A stretch of DNA of 64,000 nucleotides from Micromonospora luteifusca (lineage in GTDB: Bacteria > Actinomycetota > Actinomycetes > Mycobacteriales > Micromonosporaceae): contig NZ_JAFBBP010000001.1 of NCBI RefSeq assembly GCF_016907275.1, positions 5,136,001-5,200,000 on the forward strand. The letters run 5' to 3'. The position numbers were made by a program, and so were the translations under genes. Each line of letters begins with the position of its first letter. Positions within the stretch are counted from its first letter, which is position 1. Below, in pieces: positions 39,228-48,735 of the stretch. The notes below the pieces were generated by a model. That model had not been told where the DNA came from. It was given only the letters and a program-made list of their open reading frames with translations, and searched no databases.

Positions 39228-39256
39228 ACCCAACCTTTGTTCCACTAGGAATCAAC

Positions 39257-39271
39257 TTAGGGTCCCTAAGA
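39257..39271 (+). promoter_or_regulatory. TetR-type operator in the divergent promoter region
   Basis: CTTAGGGTCCCTAAG is a perfect palindrome (7-bp arms, one central base), 30 bp upstream of the TetR ATG and 89 bp upstream of the dehydrogenase ATG. Confidence 0.6.
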
Positions 39272-39359
39272 TAGCACCGTCCCGAGTTGGGCCCGCCGGG
39301 GCATGAACGGCCCAGTCGGGGGAAGACCGCCTCTTTCGTCGCCGAACAGGAGAGCCGGG

Positions 39360-40538
39360 ATGCGAGCGGTCGTATACGCGGACGTCCGGACCGTCGCGGT
39401 GCGGGAGGTGCCCGACGCGAGCCTGGAGGCGGACAGCGACGCACTCGTCCGGATCACCTCCACCGCGCTGTGCGGCACCGACCTGCACATGTACGACGGA
39501 CGGACCAGCGCCGAACCCGGGCTCGTGCTCGGCCACGAACCGCTGGGTGTGGTGCAGGAGGTCGGCTGCGCTGTGCAGACCGTCCGTCCGGGCACCCGGG
39601 TGGTGATCCCCACGCACCTGTTCTGCGGGACCTGTGTGATGTGCGCGCGAGGGCTCTCGGCGGCCTGTCTCCGGGCCCGGGTCGAAGGGCCGGGCGCGGC
39701 GTACGGCTATGCCGGAATGGGCCCCTATCGGGGTGCTCAGGCGGACCTGCTGCGCGTGCCGTGGGCCGACGCCAACTGCGTACCCGTGCCCGGTGAGCCG
39801 GGGGACGCGTACGAGGACGACTTCGTGCTGCTCGCCGACGCGTTCGTCACGGGGTGGCATGCCGCCGCAACACTCGCCGGCGTCGGGCCCGGTGACACGG
39901 TGGCCGTGTTCGGCGCGGGCACCATCGGCCTGCTCGGCGCCTACTCGGCGCTGCTGCGAGGTGCCCGGGTCGTCTACTGCGTCGACGGCGTCGACGCCCG
40001 GCTCGACAAGGCGGGCGAGGTGGGGGCTGTGCCGATCGACTTCCGTCGTGGCGACCCGGTCGAGCAGATCCGCGCCGACCGGGCTCGGGCCGGGCTGCCG
40101 CTCGGCGAGGAGAAGTTGGGCGGGGTCGACAAGGTCATCGACGCGGTCGGGTTCCAGGCCCGGGACCGGGAGCGCCCCGACCAGGAGTGCCCGGGCCAGG
40201 TCATCTCCGACGCGGCCCGGCTGGTCAACCCCACCGGCGCGATCGGGGTCGCGGGCGTGTATCCGGACCGGGACCCGCACCCCGGCCCCGGCGCGGACAG
40301 CCGCGAGGACCTGGTCGCACCGTGGGGGACGCTGTTCAGCAAGGGTGTCGCGGTCCGGTTCGGCCGTACCCACGACCGCCGCTACACCGTGCTGCTGCGC
40401 GACCTGGTCGTCGCGGGTCGTGCCCGGCCCAGCGTGGTCGTGACGCACCACGGCACCCTCGCCGACGCACCGGAGCTGTACCGCGGCTTCGACCGTCGGG
40501 AGAACGGGTTGATCAAGGCGGTGTTGCACCCGAACTGA
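39360..40538 (+). CDS. Zinc-dependent alcohol dehydrogenase (formaldehyde dehydrogenase-like)
   Basis: A 392-residue medium-chain dehydrogenase. Catalytic zinc ligands are in STALCGTDLHMYDG and GHEPLG. The structural-zinc cysteines are in FCGTCVMCARGLSAACLRA, and the NAD-binding glycine motif is VFGAGTIGLLGA. The long insert GPGAAYGYAGMGPYRGAQAD and the segment near FGRTHDRRYT resemble the glutathione-independent formaldehyde dehydrogenase subgroup. ATG 39360 follows AGGAGA; an upstream in-frame ATG at 39303 lacks one. It is divergent from the TetR-hydrolase pair and probably under the same operator. Physiological substrate not assignable. Confidence 0.88.
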   Translation: MRAVVYADVRTVAVREVPDASLEADSDALVRITSTALCGTDLHMYDGRTSAEPGLVLGHEPLGVVQEVGCAVQTVRPGTRVVIPTHLFCGTCVMCARGLSAACLRARVEGPGAAYGYAGMGPYRGAQADLLRVPWADANCVPVPGEPGDAYEDDFVLLADAFVTGWHAAATLAGVGPGDTVAVFGAGTIGLLGAYSALLRGARVVYCVDGVDARLDKAGEVGAVPIDFRRGDPVEQIRADRARAGLPLGEEKLGGVDKVIDAVGFQARDRERPDQECPGQVISDAARLVNPTGAIGVAGVYPDRDPHPGPGADSREDLVAPWGTLFSKGVAVRFGRTHDRRYTVLLRDLVVAGRARPSVVVTHHGTLADAPELYRGFDRRENGLIKAVLHPN

Positions 40539-40857
40539 CCGGTGGCGGCGTCCGCGTCGCGGTGCGCGGGCCCGCGATCTGCACTTATGGGACGACGAGG
40601 CAGTGATCCGTCGTCGGGCGTCTGATGCCGGCAGATGATCCTGGTCGATCCGTCCCTCTGGCAGAGGCGTGGGTCACACCGCCGGTCGAGGTCCGAGGTG
40701 GCGTCCTGGGTTCGGAACAGGAGCGGGTTTCCGATCAAGAATTCTCGATGACGACGAGGACGGGGCGAGCGCGTGTTCGTCCGGCCCGAGGCGGATCCTG
40801 CCTGGTGGGAGGCCGGTCGGCCGCGACCCGGAGTTGATCGCCGTCGTGGCGCCGTTC

Positions 40858-40869
40858 GACAACGTTGTC
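40858..40869 (+). promoter_or_regulatory. Palindrome upstream of the ROK-linked sugar transporter
   Basis: GACAACGTTGTC is a perfect 12-bp palindrome, about 200 bp upstream of gguA. A looser inverted repeat, TGTTACATTTTCAACA, follows at 40950-40965. Either may bind the ROK repressor at 45196. I see no gene in 40539-41054. Confidence 0.4.
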
Positions 40870-41054
40870 AGGGGCGGGTTAAGGTCCCGGGAGGGGCTGC
40901 GGGGGCAGCTGTGACAGGCGAACACTGTGCAACGTCGATATTGCCGGATTGTTACATTTTCAACAGTCCCTCGCCTTGCGGATGGCCCCACGGCCGCAAT
41001 ACGTTGCCGTCAACAACAAAACCAAGTGAAGGTTCAACCTTCCGGAGGCAACCG

Positions 41055-41084
41055 ATGACGTTGGCGAGGTGGTACGAGCGATGA
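41055..41084 (+). CDS. Nine-codon upstream ORF overlapping the gguA start
   Basis: ATG 41055 stands six bases after a strong GGAGG (41044-41048) and encodes MTLARWYER. Its TGA stop (41082-41084) overlaps ATG 41081 of gguA. gguA itself has no good ribosome site, so it probably relies on ribosomes that terminate here and reinitiate. This is translational coupling through a leader peptide; no sugar-sensing role is shown. Confidence 0.55.
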   Translation: MTLARWYER

Positions 41085-42628
41085 GCGACGTGCCCATCCT
41101 CCTTGAGATGCGCTCCATCACCAAGGAGTTCCCCGGAGTCAAGGCCCTCTCCGACGTCAACCTGGTGGTTCGCGCCGGCGAGATCCATGCCATCTGTGGC
41201 GAGAATGGTGCGGGCAAGTCCACGCTGATGAAGGTGCTCAGCGGGGTCTACCCACACGGCACCTACGACGGCCAGATCGTCTACCAGGGGTCGGAGAGCA
41301 AGTTCTCCGACATCCGGGCGAGCGAGAACGCCGGAATCGTGATCATCCACCAGGAGCTCGCGCTCATTCCAGGTATGTCGATCGCCGAGAACATCTTCCT
41401 CGGCAACGAACCGCGCAAGCGGGGCGCGATCGACTGGAAGGCCGCGAACCGGATGGCGCTGGACCTGATGGCCCGGGTCGGTCTGGAGGAGGACCCGGAC
41501 ACCCTGATCAAGGACATCGGGGTCGGCAAGCAGCAGCTCGTGGAGATCGCCAAGGCGTTCGCCAAGGACGTGAAGCTGCTCATCCTGGACGAGCCGACCG
41601 CAGCTCTCAACGAGGCCGACTCCCGGCACCTGTTGGACCTGCTGCGCGGTTTCCGCTCCCGCGGCATCACCTCGATCATGATCTCGCACAAGCTCAACGA
41701 GATCGAGGCGATCGCCGACCAGATCACGATCCTGCGCGACGGCCGGACCGTGGAGACCCTCGACGTCAAGGCGGACGGGGTCGACGAGGACCGGATCGTG
41801 CGCGGGATGGTCGGCCGTGAGCTGCACAGTCGGTTCCCGGACCACACCCCGAAGATCGGTGACGTCTTCTTCGAGGTCCGCAACTGGAACGTCCGACACC
41901 CGATCTCCGCAGACCGGCAGGTCTGCAAGAACGAGAGCTTCGTGGTACGCCGCGGCGAGATCGTCGGCTTCGCCGGCCTGATGGGCGCGGGTCGTACGGA
42001 GCTGGCCATGAGTATCTTCGGCCGTTCCTACGGGGTGTACGAGTCGGGCACGATCATCAAGGACGGCAAGGAGATCGTCCTGAAGTCGGTCGCCGACGCG
42101 ATCGACAACGGGCTCGCGTACGTCAGCGAGGACCGCAAGGCGATCGGCCTCAACCTGCTCGACGACATCAAGTCGTCGACGGTGGCCGCCAAGCTGTCCA
42201 AGATCTCGCACCACGGCGTCCTGAACCAGGTCGAGGAGTACCAGGCGGCTGAGGCGTACCGCAAGGAGTTGCGGACCAAGGCCCCGACGGTCGACGAGAG
42301 CGTCTCGAAGCTCTCCGGCGGCAACCAGCAGAAGGTCGTCCTGGCGAAGTGGATGTTCACCGACCCGGACCTGCTGATCCTCGACGAGCCGACGCGCGGC
42401 ATCGACGTGGGTGCCAAGTACGAGATCTACGGCATCATCCAGCGGCTCGCCGATCAGGGGAAGGGCGTCGTCGTCATCTCCTCGGAGTTGCCTGAGCTGA
42501 TCGGGCTCTGCGACCGCATCTACACCGTGTTCGAAGGCGCCATCACGGGCGAGATCGCCCGGGCGGACGCCACCCCGGAAAACCTCATGAAGCAGATGAC
42601 CTCGACGAAGAAGATGCTGACACGATGA
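41081..42628 (+). CDS. gguA: GguA-like sugar ABC transporter ATP-binding protein, paralogue 2
   Basis: A 515-residue tandem ATPase close to the protein at 21122. It has [47 protein letters not shown], then [45 protein letters not shown] and [13 protein letters not shown]. It drives import with the following permease and binding protein. ATG 41081 overlaps the stop of a nine-codon upstream ORF; a GTG at 41069 is possible but overlaps that ORF too. Its stop overlaps the permease start by four bases. The downstream ROK repressor and the lack of ara-type operators suggest a sugar other than arabinose, with D-xylose the most likely (inferred). Confidence 0.92.
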   Translation: MSDVPILLEMRSITKEFPGVKALSDVNLVVRAGEIHAICGENGAGKSTLMKVLSGVYPHGTYDGQIVYQGSESKFSDIRASENAGIVIIHQELALIPGMSIAENIFLGNEPRKRGAIDWKAANRMALDLMARVGLEEDPDTLIKDIGVGKQQLVEIAKAFAKDVKLLILDEPTAALNEADSRHLLDLLRGFRSRGITSIMISHKLNEIEAIADQITILRDGRTVETLDVKADGVDEDRIVRGMVGRELHSRFPDHTPKIGDVFFEVRNWNVRHPISADRQVCKNESFVVRRGEIVGFAGLMGAGRTELAMSIFGRSYGVYESGTIIKDGKEIVLKSVADAIDNGLAYVSEDRKAIGLNLLDDIKSSTVAAKLSKISHHGVLNQVEEYQAAEAYRKELRTKAPTVDESVSKLSGGNQQKVVLAKWMFTDPDLLILDEPTRGIDVGAKYEIYGIIQRLADQGKGVVVISSELPELIGLCDRIYTVFEGAITGEIARADATPENLMKQMTSTKKMLTR

Positions 42629-43932
42629 GCCGATTGAAGGACCTTCAGAAGAACCTGTTCGGAGGCACCACCTCCAACGCTCGCCAGTTCGGGATGATCT
42701 TCACCCTGGTGGCGATCGTCCTGATCTTCCAGATCTGGACCGATGGACTGACCCTGCGGTCGGACAACCTGATCGCGCTGTTCCAGCAGAACTCGTACAT
42801 CCTGATCCTGGCCATCGGCATGCTCATGGTGATCGTCGCCGGGCACATCGACCTGTCGGTCGGCTCGATCGCCGCCTTCGCGGGCATCCTGGTCGCCAAG
42901 TCGATGAACGAGTGGAATCTGCCCTGGCCCGCTGCCATCGTGTTCGGCCTCGCCATCGGCGCGGTGATCGGCGCCTGGCAGGGGTTCTGGGTGGCCTACA
43001 TCGGGGTGCCGGCGTTCATCGTCACCCTGGCCGGCATGCTGCTGTTCCGCGGTGGCAACCAATTCATCGGTAACGCGCAGAGCATTCCGGTGCCGGAGGG
43101 CTTCCGGGAGATCGGTTCGGGGTTCCTGCCCGAGTTCGGTCCGAACACCGGCTACAACAACGCCACGCTGCTGCTCGGTCTGATCGCGGCGGTGGCGGTG
43201 GTGTGGCGCGAGATCCGGGCCCGCAACACCCGTCGGGCGATGGACGCCGACCCGGCGCCAATGTGGGTCTCGATCCTGCGGATGGCCATCATGGTCGGGG
43301 TCATCGCCTTCGCCTCGCTGCGCTTCGCCAGCGGTCGCGTCGGCACCAGCTTCCCGATCTCCGGCATCATCCTGCTCGTTCTGGTCATCGCGTACTCCTT
43401 CTACACCCGCAACACGGCCGGCGGCCGGCACATCTACGCGGTGGGCGGCAACTCCCGGGCGGCTGAGCTGTCCGGCGTGAAGCTCAAGCGGGTCAACTTC
43501 TTCGTCATGATGAACATGTCCGTCCTGGCCGCGCTGGCCGGCATGATCTTCGTGGCCCGTTCGGCGGCCTCCGGACCGCAAGACGGCAACGGCTGGGAAC
43601 TGGACGCCATCGCCGCGGTCTTCATCGGTGGCGCGGCCGTCGCCGGTGGTATCGGCACCATCAGCGGCTCGATCGTCGGTGGTCTCGTCATGGCCGTGCT
43701 CAACAACGGCCTCCAGCTCCAGGGCGTGGGCACCGACAAGGTCCAGATCATCAAGGGCCTCGTCCTGCTGCTGGCCGTCGCGATCGACGTCTACAACAAG
43801 AGCCAGGGGCGGTTCTCCATCATCGGAAGTCTGATGCGGCCGTTCCGCCGCGACGACTCCGCCGTACCCGCCTCACCCGTCCCACCGCCGGACGCGGAGC
43901 GCGAGCCCGCCAAGGCAGCGGTGTCCGGCTGA
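42625..43932 (+). CDS. gguB: GguB-like sugar ABC transporter permease, paralogue 2
   Basis: A 435-residue CUT2 permease with about ten spans. It has [20 protein letters not shown] near residue 75, [19 protein letters not shown], the coupling segment [20 protein letters not shown] and [21 protein letters not shown] hydrophilic Pro-rich tail of about 40 residues follows the last span. It is coupled to gguA by an ATGA overlap. The close match in design to the permease at 22657 points to duplication of an ancestral gguAB pair, with the binding-protein gene placed before the pair in one operon and after it in the other. Confidence 0.9.
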   Translation: MSRLKDLQKNLFGGTTSNARQFGMIFTLVAIVLIFQIWTDGLTLRSDNLIALFQQNSYILILAIGMLMVIVAGHIDLSVGSIAAFAGILVAKSMNEWNLPWPAAIVFGLAIGAVIGAWQGFWVAYIGVPAFIVTLAGMLLFRGGNQFIGNAQSIPVPEGFREIGSGFLPEFGPNTGYNNATLLLGLIAAVAVVWREIRARNTRRAMDADPAPMWVSILRMAIMVGVIAFASLRFASGRVGTSFPISGIILLVLVIAYSFYTRNTAGGRHIYAVGGNSRAAELSGVKLKRVNFFVMMNMSVLAALAGMIFVARSAASGPQDGNGWELDAIAAVFIGGAAVAGGIGTISGSIVGGLVMAVLNNGLQLQGVGTDKVQIIKGLVLLLAVAIDVYNKSQGRFSIIGSLMRPFRRDDSAVPASPVPPPDAEREPAKAAVSG

Positions 43933-43985
43933 CGGTCACCGACCTCTCCACCCCGTTTTAATTTCCAGAAAGGCAAGTCCTCACC

Positions 43986-45089
43986 ATGCGTAAATTCTTC
44001 GGCACGTCGGTGGTCGCCATCAGCGCCGCCGCCATGCTGGCCCTCGCAGGTTGCGGCTCCGGCCGTGACGGCGACTCCGACACCAAGGGCGAGGCCGCCA
44101 AGGGCTTCGCGGCGAACTCGCTGATCGGCGTGGCCCTCCCGGCCAAGACCTCGGAGAACTGGGTCCTCGCCGGCGAGCTGTTCACCAACGGCCTCAAGGA
44201 GGCCGGCTTCGAGGGCAACGTGCAGTACGCCGGCGCGTCGACCACCGTCGCCGACCAGCAGGCCCAGATCACCTCCATGGTGACCAAGGGCGCCAAGGTC
44301 ATCGTGATCGGCGCGACCGACGCCGCGCAGCTGTCGACCCAGGTCGCGGCCGCCCACGCGGCCGGCGTGAAGGTCATCGCCTACGACCGGCTGATCACCA
44401 ACACCCCGGACCTCGACTACTACGTCGCCTTCGACAACTTCAAGGTCGGCCAGCTCCAGGGCCAGGCCCTGCTGGACGGCATGAAGGCCAAGAAGCCGAA
44501 CGGCCCGTACAACATCGAGCTGTTCTCCGGTTCGCCGGACGACAACAACGCCGGTGTCTTCTTCGACGGCGCGATGAGCGTGCTCAAGCCGGAGATCGAC
44601 AAGGGCAACGTGGTCGTGGCCTCGGGTCAGAAGGAGGTCAAGCAGACCGCCATCCAGGGCTGGAAGGCCGAGGGTGCGCAGGCCCGCATGGACCAGCTGC
44701 TGACCTCGACCTACGGCAGCAAGGAGCTGGACGGCGTCCTCTCCCCGAACGACACGCTGGCCCGCGCGATCCTGACCTCGGTCAAGGGCGCTGGCAAGCC
44801 GACCCCGGTCGTCACCGGTCAGGACTCCGAGGTCGAGTCGGTCAAGTCGATCGTTGCTGGCGAGCAGTACATGACGATCAACAAGGACACCCGCAACCTG
44901 GTGAAGGAGACCATCAACATGGTCAAGGCTCTCCAGGCCGGTAACGCCCCGCAGGTGAACGACACCAAGTCCTACAACAACGGCAGCAAGGTCGTCGACA
45001 CGTTCCTCCTCCCGCCGGTCGCCGTCACCAAGGCGAACGTGGTTGAGGCGTACGCGAACGACCCGAAGCTCGCGCCGCTCACCAAGTAA
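43986..45089 (+). CDS. chvE: ChvE-like sugar-binding lipoprotein, paralogue 2
   Basis: A 367-residue lipoprotein; lipobox LALAGC with the lipid cysteine near residue 23. The mature ChvE-type fold shows LIGVALPAKTSENWVLAGE, VIGATDAAQLSTQVAAAHAA, IAYDRLITNTPDLDYYVAFD, LFSGSPDDNNAG, VLSPNDTLARAILTSV and VVTGQDSEVESVK. It is the third gene of the gguA-gguB-chvE operon and carries its own AGAAAGG upstream region after a 53-bp gap, so separate stronger translation is likely. The nearby ROK gene suggests xylose or a related monosaccharide as ligand (inferred). Confidence 0.87.
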   Translation: MRKFFGTSVVAISAAAMLALAGCGSGRDGDSDTKGEAAKGFAANSLIGVALPAKTSENWVLAGELFTNGLKEAGFEGNVQYAGASTTVADQQAQITSMVTKGAKVIVIGATDAAQLSTQVAAAHAAGVKVIAYDRLITNTPDLDYYVAFDNFKVGQLQGQALLDGMKAKKPNGPYNIELFSGSPDDNNAGVFFDGAMSVLKPEIDKGNVVVASGQKEVKQTAIQGWKAEGAQARMDQLLTSTYGSKELDGVLSPNDTLARAILTSVKGAGKPTPVVTGQDSEVESVKSIVAGEQYMTINKDTRNLVKETINMVKALQAGNAPQVNDTKSYNNGSKVVDTFLLPPVAVTKANVVEAYANDPKLAPLTK

Positions 45090-45113
45090 TCACCGCACGG
45101 TAGGCAACAACGC

Positions 45114-45149
45114 CGATGGGTCCCGGGTCTCCTCTACCGGGACCCATCG
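45114..45149 (+). terminator. Stem-loop between chvE and the ROK gene
   Basis: CGATGGGTCCCGG (45114-45126) pairs perfectly with CCGGGACCCATCG (45137-45149) around a 10-nt loop. It either ends the transporter mRNA or reduces read-through into the repressor gene 47 bp on. Confidence 0.65.
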
Positions 45150-45195
45150 TCGTCCTGGCACCCCCGCACCACCCGACCCGGAAGGAGGTCTGACC

Positions 45196-46458
45196 GTGGC
45201 GACACCCCTCCGGTCCAGGCCAGCCGGCGTCGGCCGCAACACCGAATCCCCGCTGCCGGCGGTCCCCGGTGCCAGCCAGGAGGAGATCCGGCGGCAGAAC
45301 CTCGGCGCCGTACTGCGCTACGTCCACCTGAACGGGCCGACGTCCAGGGCCGAGCTGACCAGCCGACTCGGCCTCAACCGCAGCACCATTGGCGCTCTCG
45401 CGGCCGAGCTGGTCGCCAGCGGCCTGGTCACCGAGGAGGCACCGACCACCGCGCGCCGCGCCGGTCGCCCGTCCCTGGTGGTCAGTCCCCGCTCCGACCG
45501 GGTCTACGCACACGCTCTGAGCATCGACGCGGACCGGCTGCGTGCCGCCCGGGTCGGTCTCGGTGGGCGCATCCTCGACCTGCGTGAGGTCGCCCGACCC
45601 AGTGGCATGGCGGCGGGTGACGCCGTCGGGCCGCTCGCCGACCTGGTTCGGGACATGGAACGGTCCGTGGCCGCGGACGCGCTGCTGGTCGGCGGCGCAG
45701 TCGCGGTCACCGACACCACCCGTGACCCGGACGGCAGGATTCGCATCGCCAGCGTCGACGAGACGCTCGGCACCGCGCTCGAGGCGGAGTTCAGCGCCGG
45801 CCCCGGCTTCGTGGCCGGTGACCTCGCCGACATCGCCGGTCTGGCCGAGCACGTCCGAGGCGTGGCGGTGGGCATCGACGACGTCATCTACCTGCACGGC
45901 GACGTCGGCATCAGCGCGGGCATCATCGTGGGTGGCCGACTGATGATCGGCCACCGGGGCCACAGCGGCAAGGTCGGCCACATGGTCGTCAACCCGAATG
46001 GCCTGCCCTGCGGCTGCGGCTCGCGTGGCTGCTGGGAGACCGAGATCGGCGAAGCCGCGTTGCTGCGGCACGCGGGCCGGGATCCCGGCGACCGCCCGGC
46101 GGTCGCCGAGGTGCTGCGCGCGGCGGCCGACGGTGACCCGACCGCCCGGGAGGCGGTCGAGCGGGTCGCCGACTGGCTGGGCTTCGGCGTGGCCAACCTG
46201 GTCAACGTGGTCAACCCGGACGCCGTGGTGTTCGGTGGATCGCTTCGCGACATCTTCACCGCCGGAGCGGACGTCGTCCGGAAGCGGTTGGACACCATGC
46301 CACTGCCAGCCTCCCGCGAGCATCTGCGGCTGCGCGCGGCGGCACTCGGCCGCGACGCCGTCCTGATCGGCGCCGCCGAGTTGGCCTTTGACAAACTCCT
46401 GGCCGACCCGCTCAACGTCGGCGTCGCGGGCCAGGTCAGGACCGCCGAGCCCGCGTAG
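45196..46458 (+). CDS. ROK-family transcriptional repressor (XylR-like)
   Basis: A 420-residue ROK regulator. The N-terminal winged helix (about 30-90) contains VLRYVHLNGPTSRAELTSRL and LNRSTIGALAAELVASGLV. The ROK sugar-kinase-like domain has the zinc motif LPCGCGSRGCWETE and the EVGH-type segment HSGKVGHMVVNPNG. The kinase ATP loop seen in glucokinases is absent, as in repressors of the family. GTG 45196 follows AAGGAGG at the right distance; the frame is open to 45043 without support. It lies directly after the second gguAB-chvE operon, the usual place for a xylose-type XylR/ROK regulator. Confidence 0.88.
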   Translation: MATPLRSRPAGVGRNTESPLPAVPGASQEEIRRQNLGAVLRYVHLNGPTSRAELTSRLGLNRSTIGALAAELVASGLVTEEAPTTARRAGRPSLVVSPRSDRVYAHALSIDADRLRAARVGLGGRILDLREVARPSGMAAGDAVGPLADLVRDMERSVAADALLVGGAVAVTDTTRDPDGRIRIASVDETLGTALEAEFSAGPGFVAGDLADIAGLAEHVRGVAVGIDDVIYLHGDVGISAGIIVGGRLMIGHRGHSGKVGHMVVNPNGLPCGCGSRGCWETEIGEAALLRHAGRDPGDRPAVAEVLRAAADGDPTAREAVERVADWLGFGVANLVNVVNPDAVVFGGSLRDIFTAGADVVRKRLDTMPLPASREHLRLRAAALGRDAVLIGAAELAFDKLLADPLNVGVAGQVRTAEPA

Positions 46459-46595
46459 CCGCCGCTGCCGTCGGTGTCCGCCCCCGGCGGCGGCGCGGCG
46501 TCCAGGTCACCAGCGGCGAGCCGGGCGGCGAGCCGGCCACCGCGGATGCCGTCCCCGCCGACAGGTGGCTGACGCGTGATGTCGGTCGTCGCCGT

Positions 46596-46611
46596 TAGGC
46601 TCGGCGGCGTG
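46596..46611 (+). promoter_or_regulatory. Leaderless-type -10 box before the YcaQ-like gene
   Basis: TAGGCT (46596-46601) ends seven bases before GTG 46609, with no Shine-Dalgarno sequence between. This is the TANNNT placement expected when transcription starts at the start codon. Confidence 0.5.
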
Positions 46612-47697
46612 GTTCCCCACCAACTCGATCGCGTGCAGGCACGACGAATCGCCGTCCGCGCCCAGTTGCTCGCCGACCCCCGACCCGCCGGCCTGCTCAC
46701 GGTGGTGCGTCAGCTGACGCTGGTGCAGATCGACCCGACCGCCGCCGTCGCGCCCAGCGCCGACCTCGTCTGCTGGAGCCGGCTCGGCTCGTCGTACCAG
46801 CCCACGCAGATGCGGGAGGCCCTCGAACGGGACCGGACGCTCTTCGAGCACCAGGCGATGGTGCGACCGATGGCCGATCTGGGGCTCTTCCTCGCGGCGA
46901 TGGCGGCGTCGCCGGGTCATGAGCGCCACCGCGAGTGGCTGCGCGCCAACGACTCGTTCCGGCGAGACGTGCTCGACCTGCTCGGCCGTTCCGGTCCGCT
47001 GCTCTCCCGCGACATCCCGGACACGAGCGCCGTGCCCTGGCCGTCGTCCGGCTGGACCAACAACCGCAACGTCACCCAGATGCTGGAGTTCCTGGTCCTG
47101 CGGGGCGAGGTCGCGATCGCCGGCCGACAGGGCCGACAGCGGCTCTGGGACGTGGCCGAGCGGGTCTACCCGGCCGGCGTCCCCGTCGTCGAGCTGGAGC
47201 AGGCGCGCAGGCTCCGCAACGAGCGACGGCTGCGGGCGCTGGGCATCGCTCGAGAGAAGGCGGTGGTCGTTCCCGGCGAGCCGGCCGAGGTCGGCGACGC
47301 CGGCGAGCCAGCGGTGATCGAGGGCATCGCGGGGGAGTGGCGGGTGGACCCGGTCGCGCTCGGGCAGCCCTTCACCGGGCGTACGGCGCTGTTGTCGCCG
47401 TTCGACCGGCTGGTGCACGACCGGGTCCGCCTCGCTGACCTCTTCGAGTACGAGTACGTGCTGGAGATGTACAAGCCCAAGGCGAGTCGACGGTGGGGCT
47501 ACTTCGCGTTGCCGATCCTGCACGGCGACCGGCTGGTCGGAAAGGTGGACGCCACGGCCGAGCGCCGGCGCGGCACGCTCACCGTGCACGCCATCCACGA
47601 GGACGTGCCCTTCACCCCGGAGGTGACCCGGGCCGTGCACGACGAGCTGCACGACCTCGCGTCCTGGCTGTCGCTGACCGTCGAGGGTCTGCGCTGA
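46609..47697 (+). CDS. Winged-helix DNA glycosylase-like protein (YcaQ/AlkX family)
   Basis: A 362-residue protein with the DUF1006/YcaQ layout: a winged-helix N-terminal half (RIAVRAQLLADP, LTLVQIDPTAAV, QMREALERDRTLFEHQ) and a beta-rich C-terminal half (TALLSPFDRLVHDRVRLADL, YVLEMYKPKASRRWGYFALP). E. coli YcaQ (AlkX) is a DNA glycosylase that unhooks interstrand crosslinks and is known to use a QxQ motif. The segment QIDPTAAVAPSADLV aligns there by eye, but I cannot confirm both glutamines. GTG 46609 is preferred over GTG 46576 because of the TAGGCT box seven bases upstream. Confidence 0.8.
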   Translation: MVPHQLDRVQARRIAVRAQLLADPRPAGLLTVVRQLTLVQIDPTAAVAPSADLVCWSRLGSSYQPTQMREALERDRTLFEHQAMVRPMADLGLFLAAMAASPGHERHREWLRANDSFRRDVLDLLGRSGPLLSRDIPDTSAVPWPSSGWTNNRNVTQMLEFLVLRGEVAIAGRQGRQRLWDVAERVYPAGVPVVELEQARRLRNERRLRALGIAREKAVVVPGEPAEVGDAGEPAVIEGIAGEWRVDPVALGQPFTGRTALLSPFDRLVHDRVRLADLFEYEYVLEMYKPKASRRWGYFALPILHGDRLVGKVDATAERRRGTLTVHAIHEDVPFTPEVTRAVHDELHDLASWLSLTVEGLR

Positions 47698-47745
47698 CGG
47701 GTGATCGCCGAGGCCCCCGCTCCCCGACGAGCACCCGTCGCCCAG

Positions 47746-48735
47746 CTAGGCGATCCGACGGACCCGACGCACCGCTAGGTAGAGCAACAGCAGGGCCAGG
47801 GCGACGAAGATGCCCGTCTCGATCCCCTGGAACAGCCAGAACCGGTCCGCCGGCTGGTAAAGCTGCCAGTTGTACGCGCCCGGCTCGATGCCGAGTTCCG
47901 CCCCGCAGGCCCGACCGTCCGGCCCCTTGCCGCCTGGCGGGCACTGGATCCGGGTGTCCTCCGCGATCATCGTCCCGTCGGGGTTCCGGACGCCCTGGGT
48001 GAGGATCCAGTCCCCCCGGTTGATCTCCGGTGGCCCTTCCCCCTCGATCGGGAAGGTCTGGGTGCGGGCCGGCTGGTAGTGCGGCCGAGCCAGGATCTCC
48101 ACCGCCGCTCGGACACCGATGAACCCGGCGAGGGTGATGCCCATGGCGGGCAGCATCCGCTTCCACACCGTGCCGGCAAAGATGCCGAGCGCCACGGCGA
48201 AGAGGGTGTAACCGATCGGGACGATGCCCTGCAGGTCGAAGACGATCATGCCCAGCCGGCCCTCGAATGCGGCCTGGGTGAGCGGGTCGACCCACCACGA
48301 CATGCCCAGCCCATAGCCGATCGCGAGGACCAGCACGGACGCGCCAACCAGTCCGAACTTCACCAGGGCCCACCGGTTCCGGCCGACACCCTGGGTCCAG
48401 ACGAAGCGGTGTGTGCCCTGCTCCACCTCGCGGGCGACCAGCGGGGCGCCCCAGAACAGGCCGACCAGCACCGGCAGGGTGATCAGCAGGACGGCCACCA
48501 GGTTCAGGCTGCCGTACTGGTTGGTGAAGCGGTGGAAGCCCGCGTCGCAGGCCTGCCGGTCCGCGTCGGTCACGTTCGTGCCGCTCAGTTGACGGGCGCA
48601 GTCCGCCAGCCCGAGGTCGGCGAAGGTGCTCCGCATCGACAGGCCGATCGGCACCAGCACGGCGGCGAGCACCACGAACCCCAGCAGGGTGTAGAACGCT
48701 TGCTTGCGGTGTTGCCGCCAGGTCAGCCAGATCAT
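47746..48735 (-). CDS. ABC-2 type transporter permease
   Basis: A 329-residue membrane protein with about six spans. It begins MIWLTWRQHRKQAFYTLLGF, the style of permeases partnered with YtrA-type operons in actinobacteria. An extracytoplasmic loop contains Cys pairs (GLADCARQLSG, DRQACDAGFHR) and another loop lies before the last span. ATG 48735 overlaps the stop of the ATPase gene by four bases. Substrate unknown. The gene is convergent with the YcaQ-like gene, 49 bp apart. Confidence 0.85.
   Translation of the reverse strand: MIWLTWRQHRKQAFYTLLGFVVLAAVLVPIGLSMRSTFADLGLADCARQLSGTNVTDADRQACDAGFHRFTNQYGSLNLVAVLLITLPVLVGLFWGAPLVAREVEQGTHRFVWTQGVGRNRWALVKFGLVGASVLVLAIGYGLGMSWWVDPLTQAAFEGRLGMIVFDLQGIVPIGYTLFAVALGIFAGTVWKRMLPAMGITLAGFIGVRAAVEILARPHYQPARTQTFPIEGEGPPEINRGDWILTQGVRNPDGTMIAEDTRIQCPPGGKGPDGRACGAELGIEPGAYNWQLYQPADRFWLFQGIETGIFVALALLLLYLAVRRVRRIA

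Noticed and set aside
40625..40837. 70-codon plus-strand frame in the region before gguA
   Set aside because: No ribosome site and no similarity I can recognise; composition resembles the surrounding promoter DNA.
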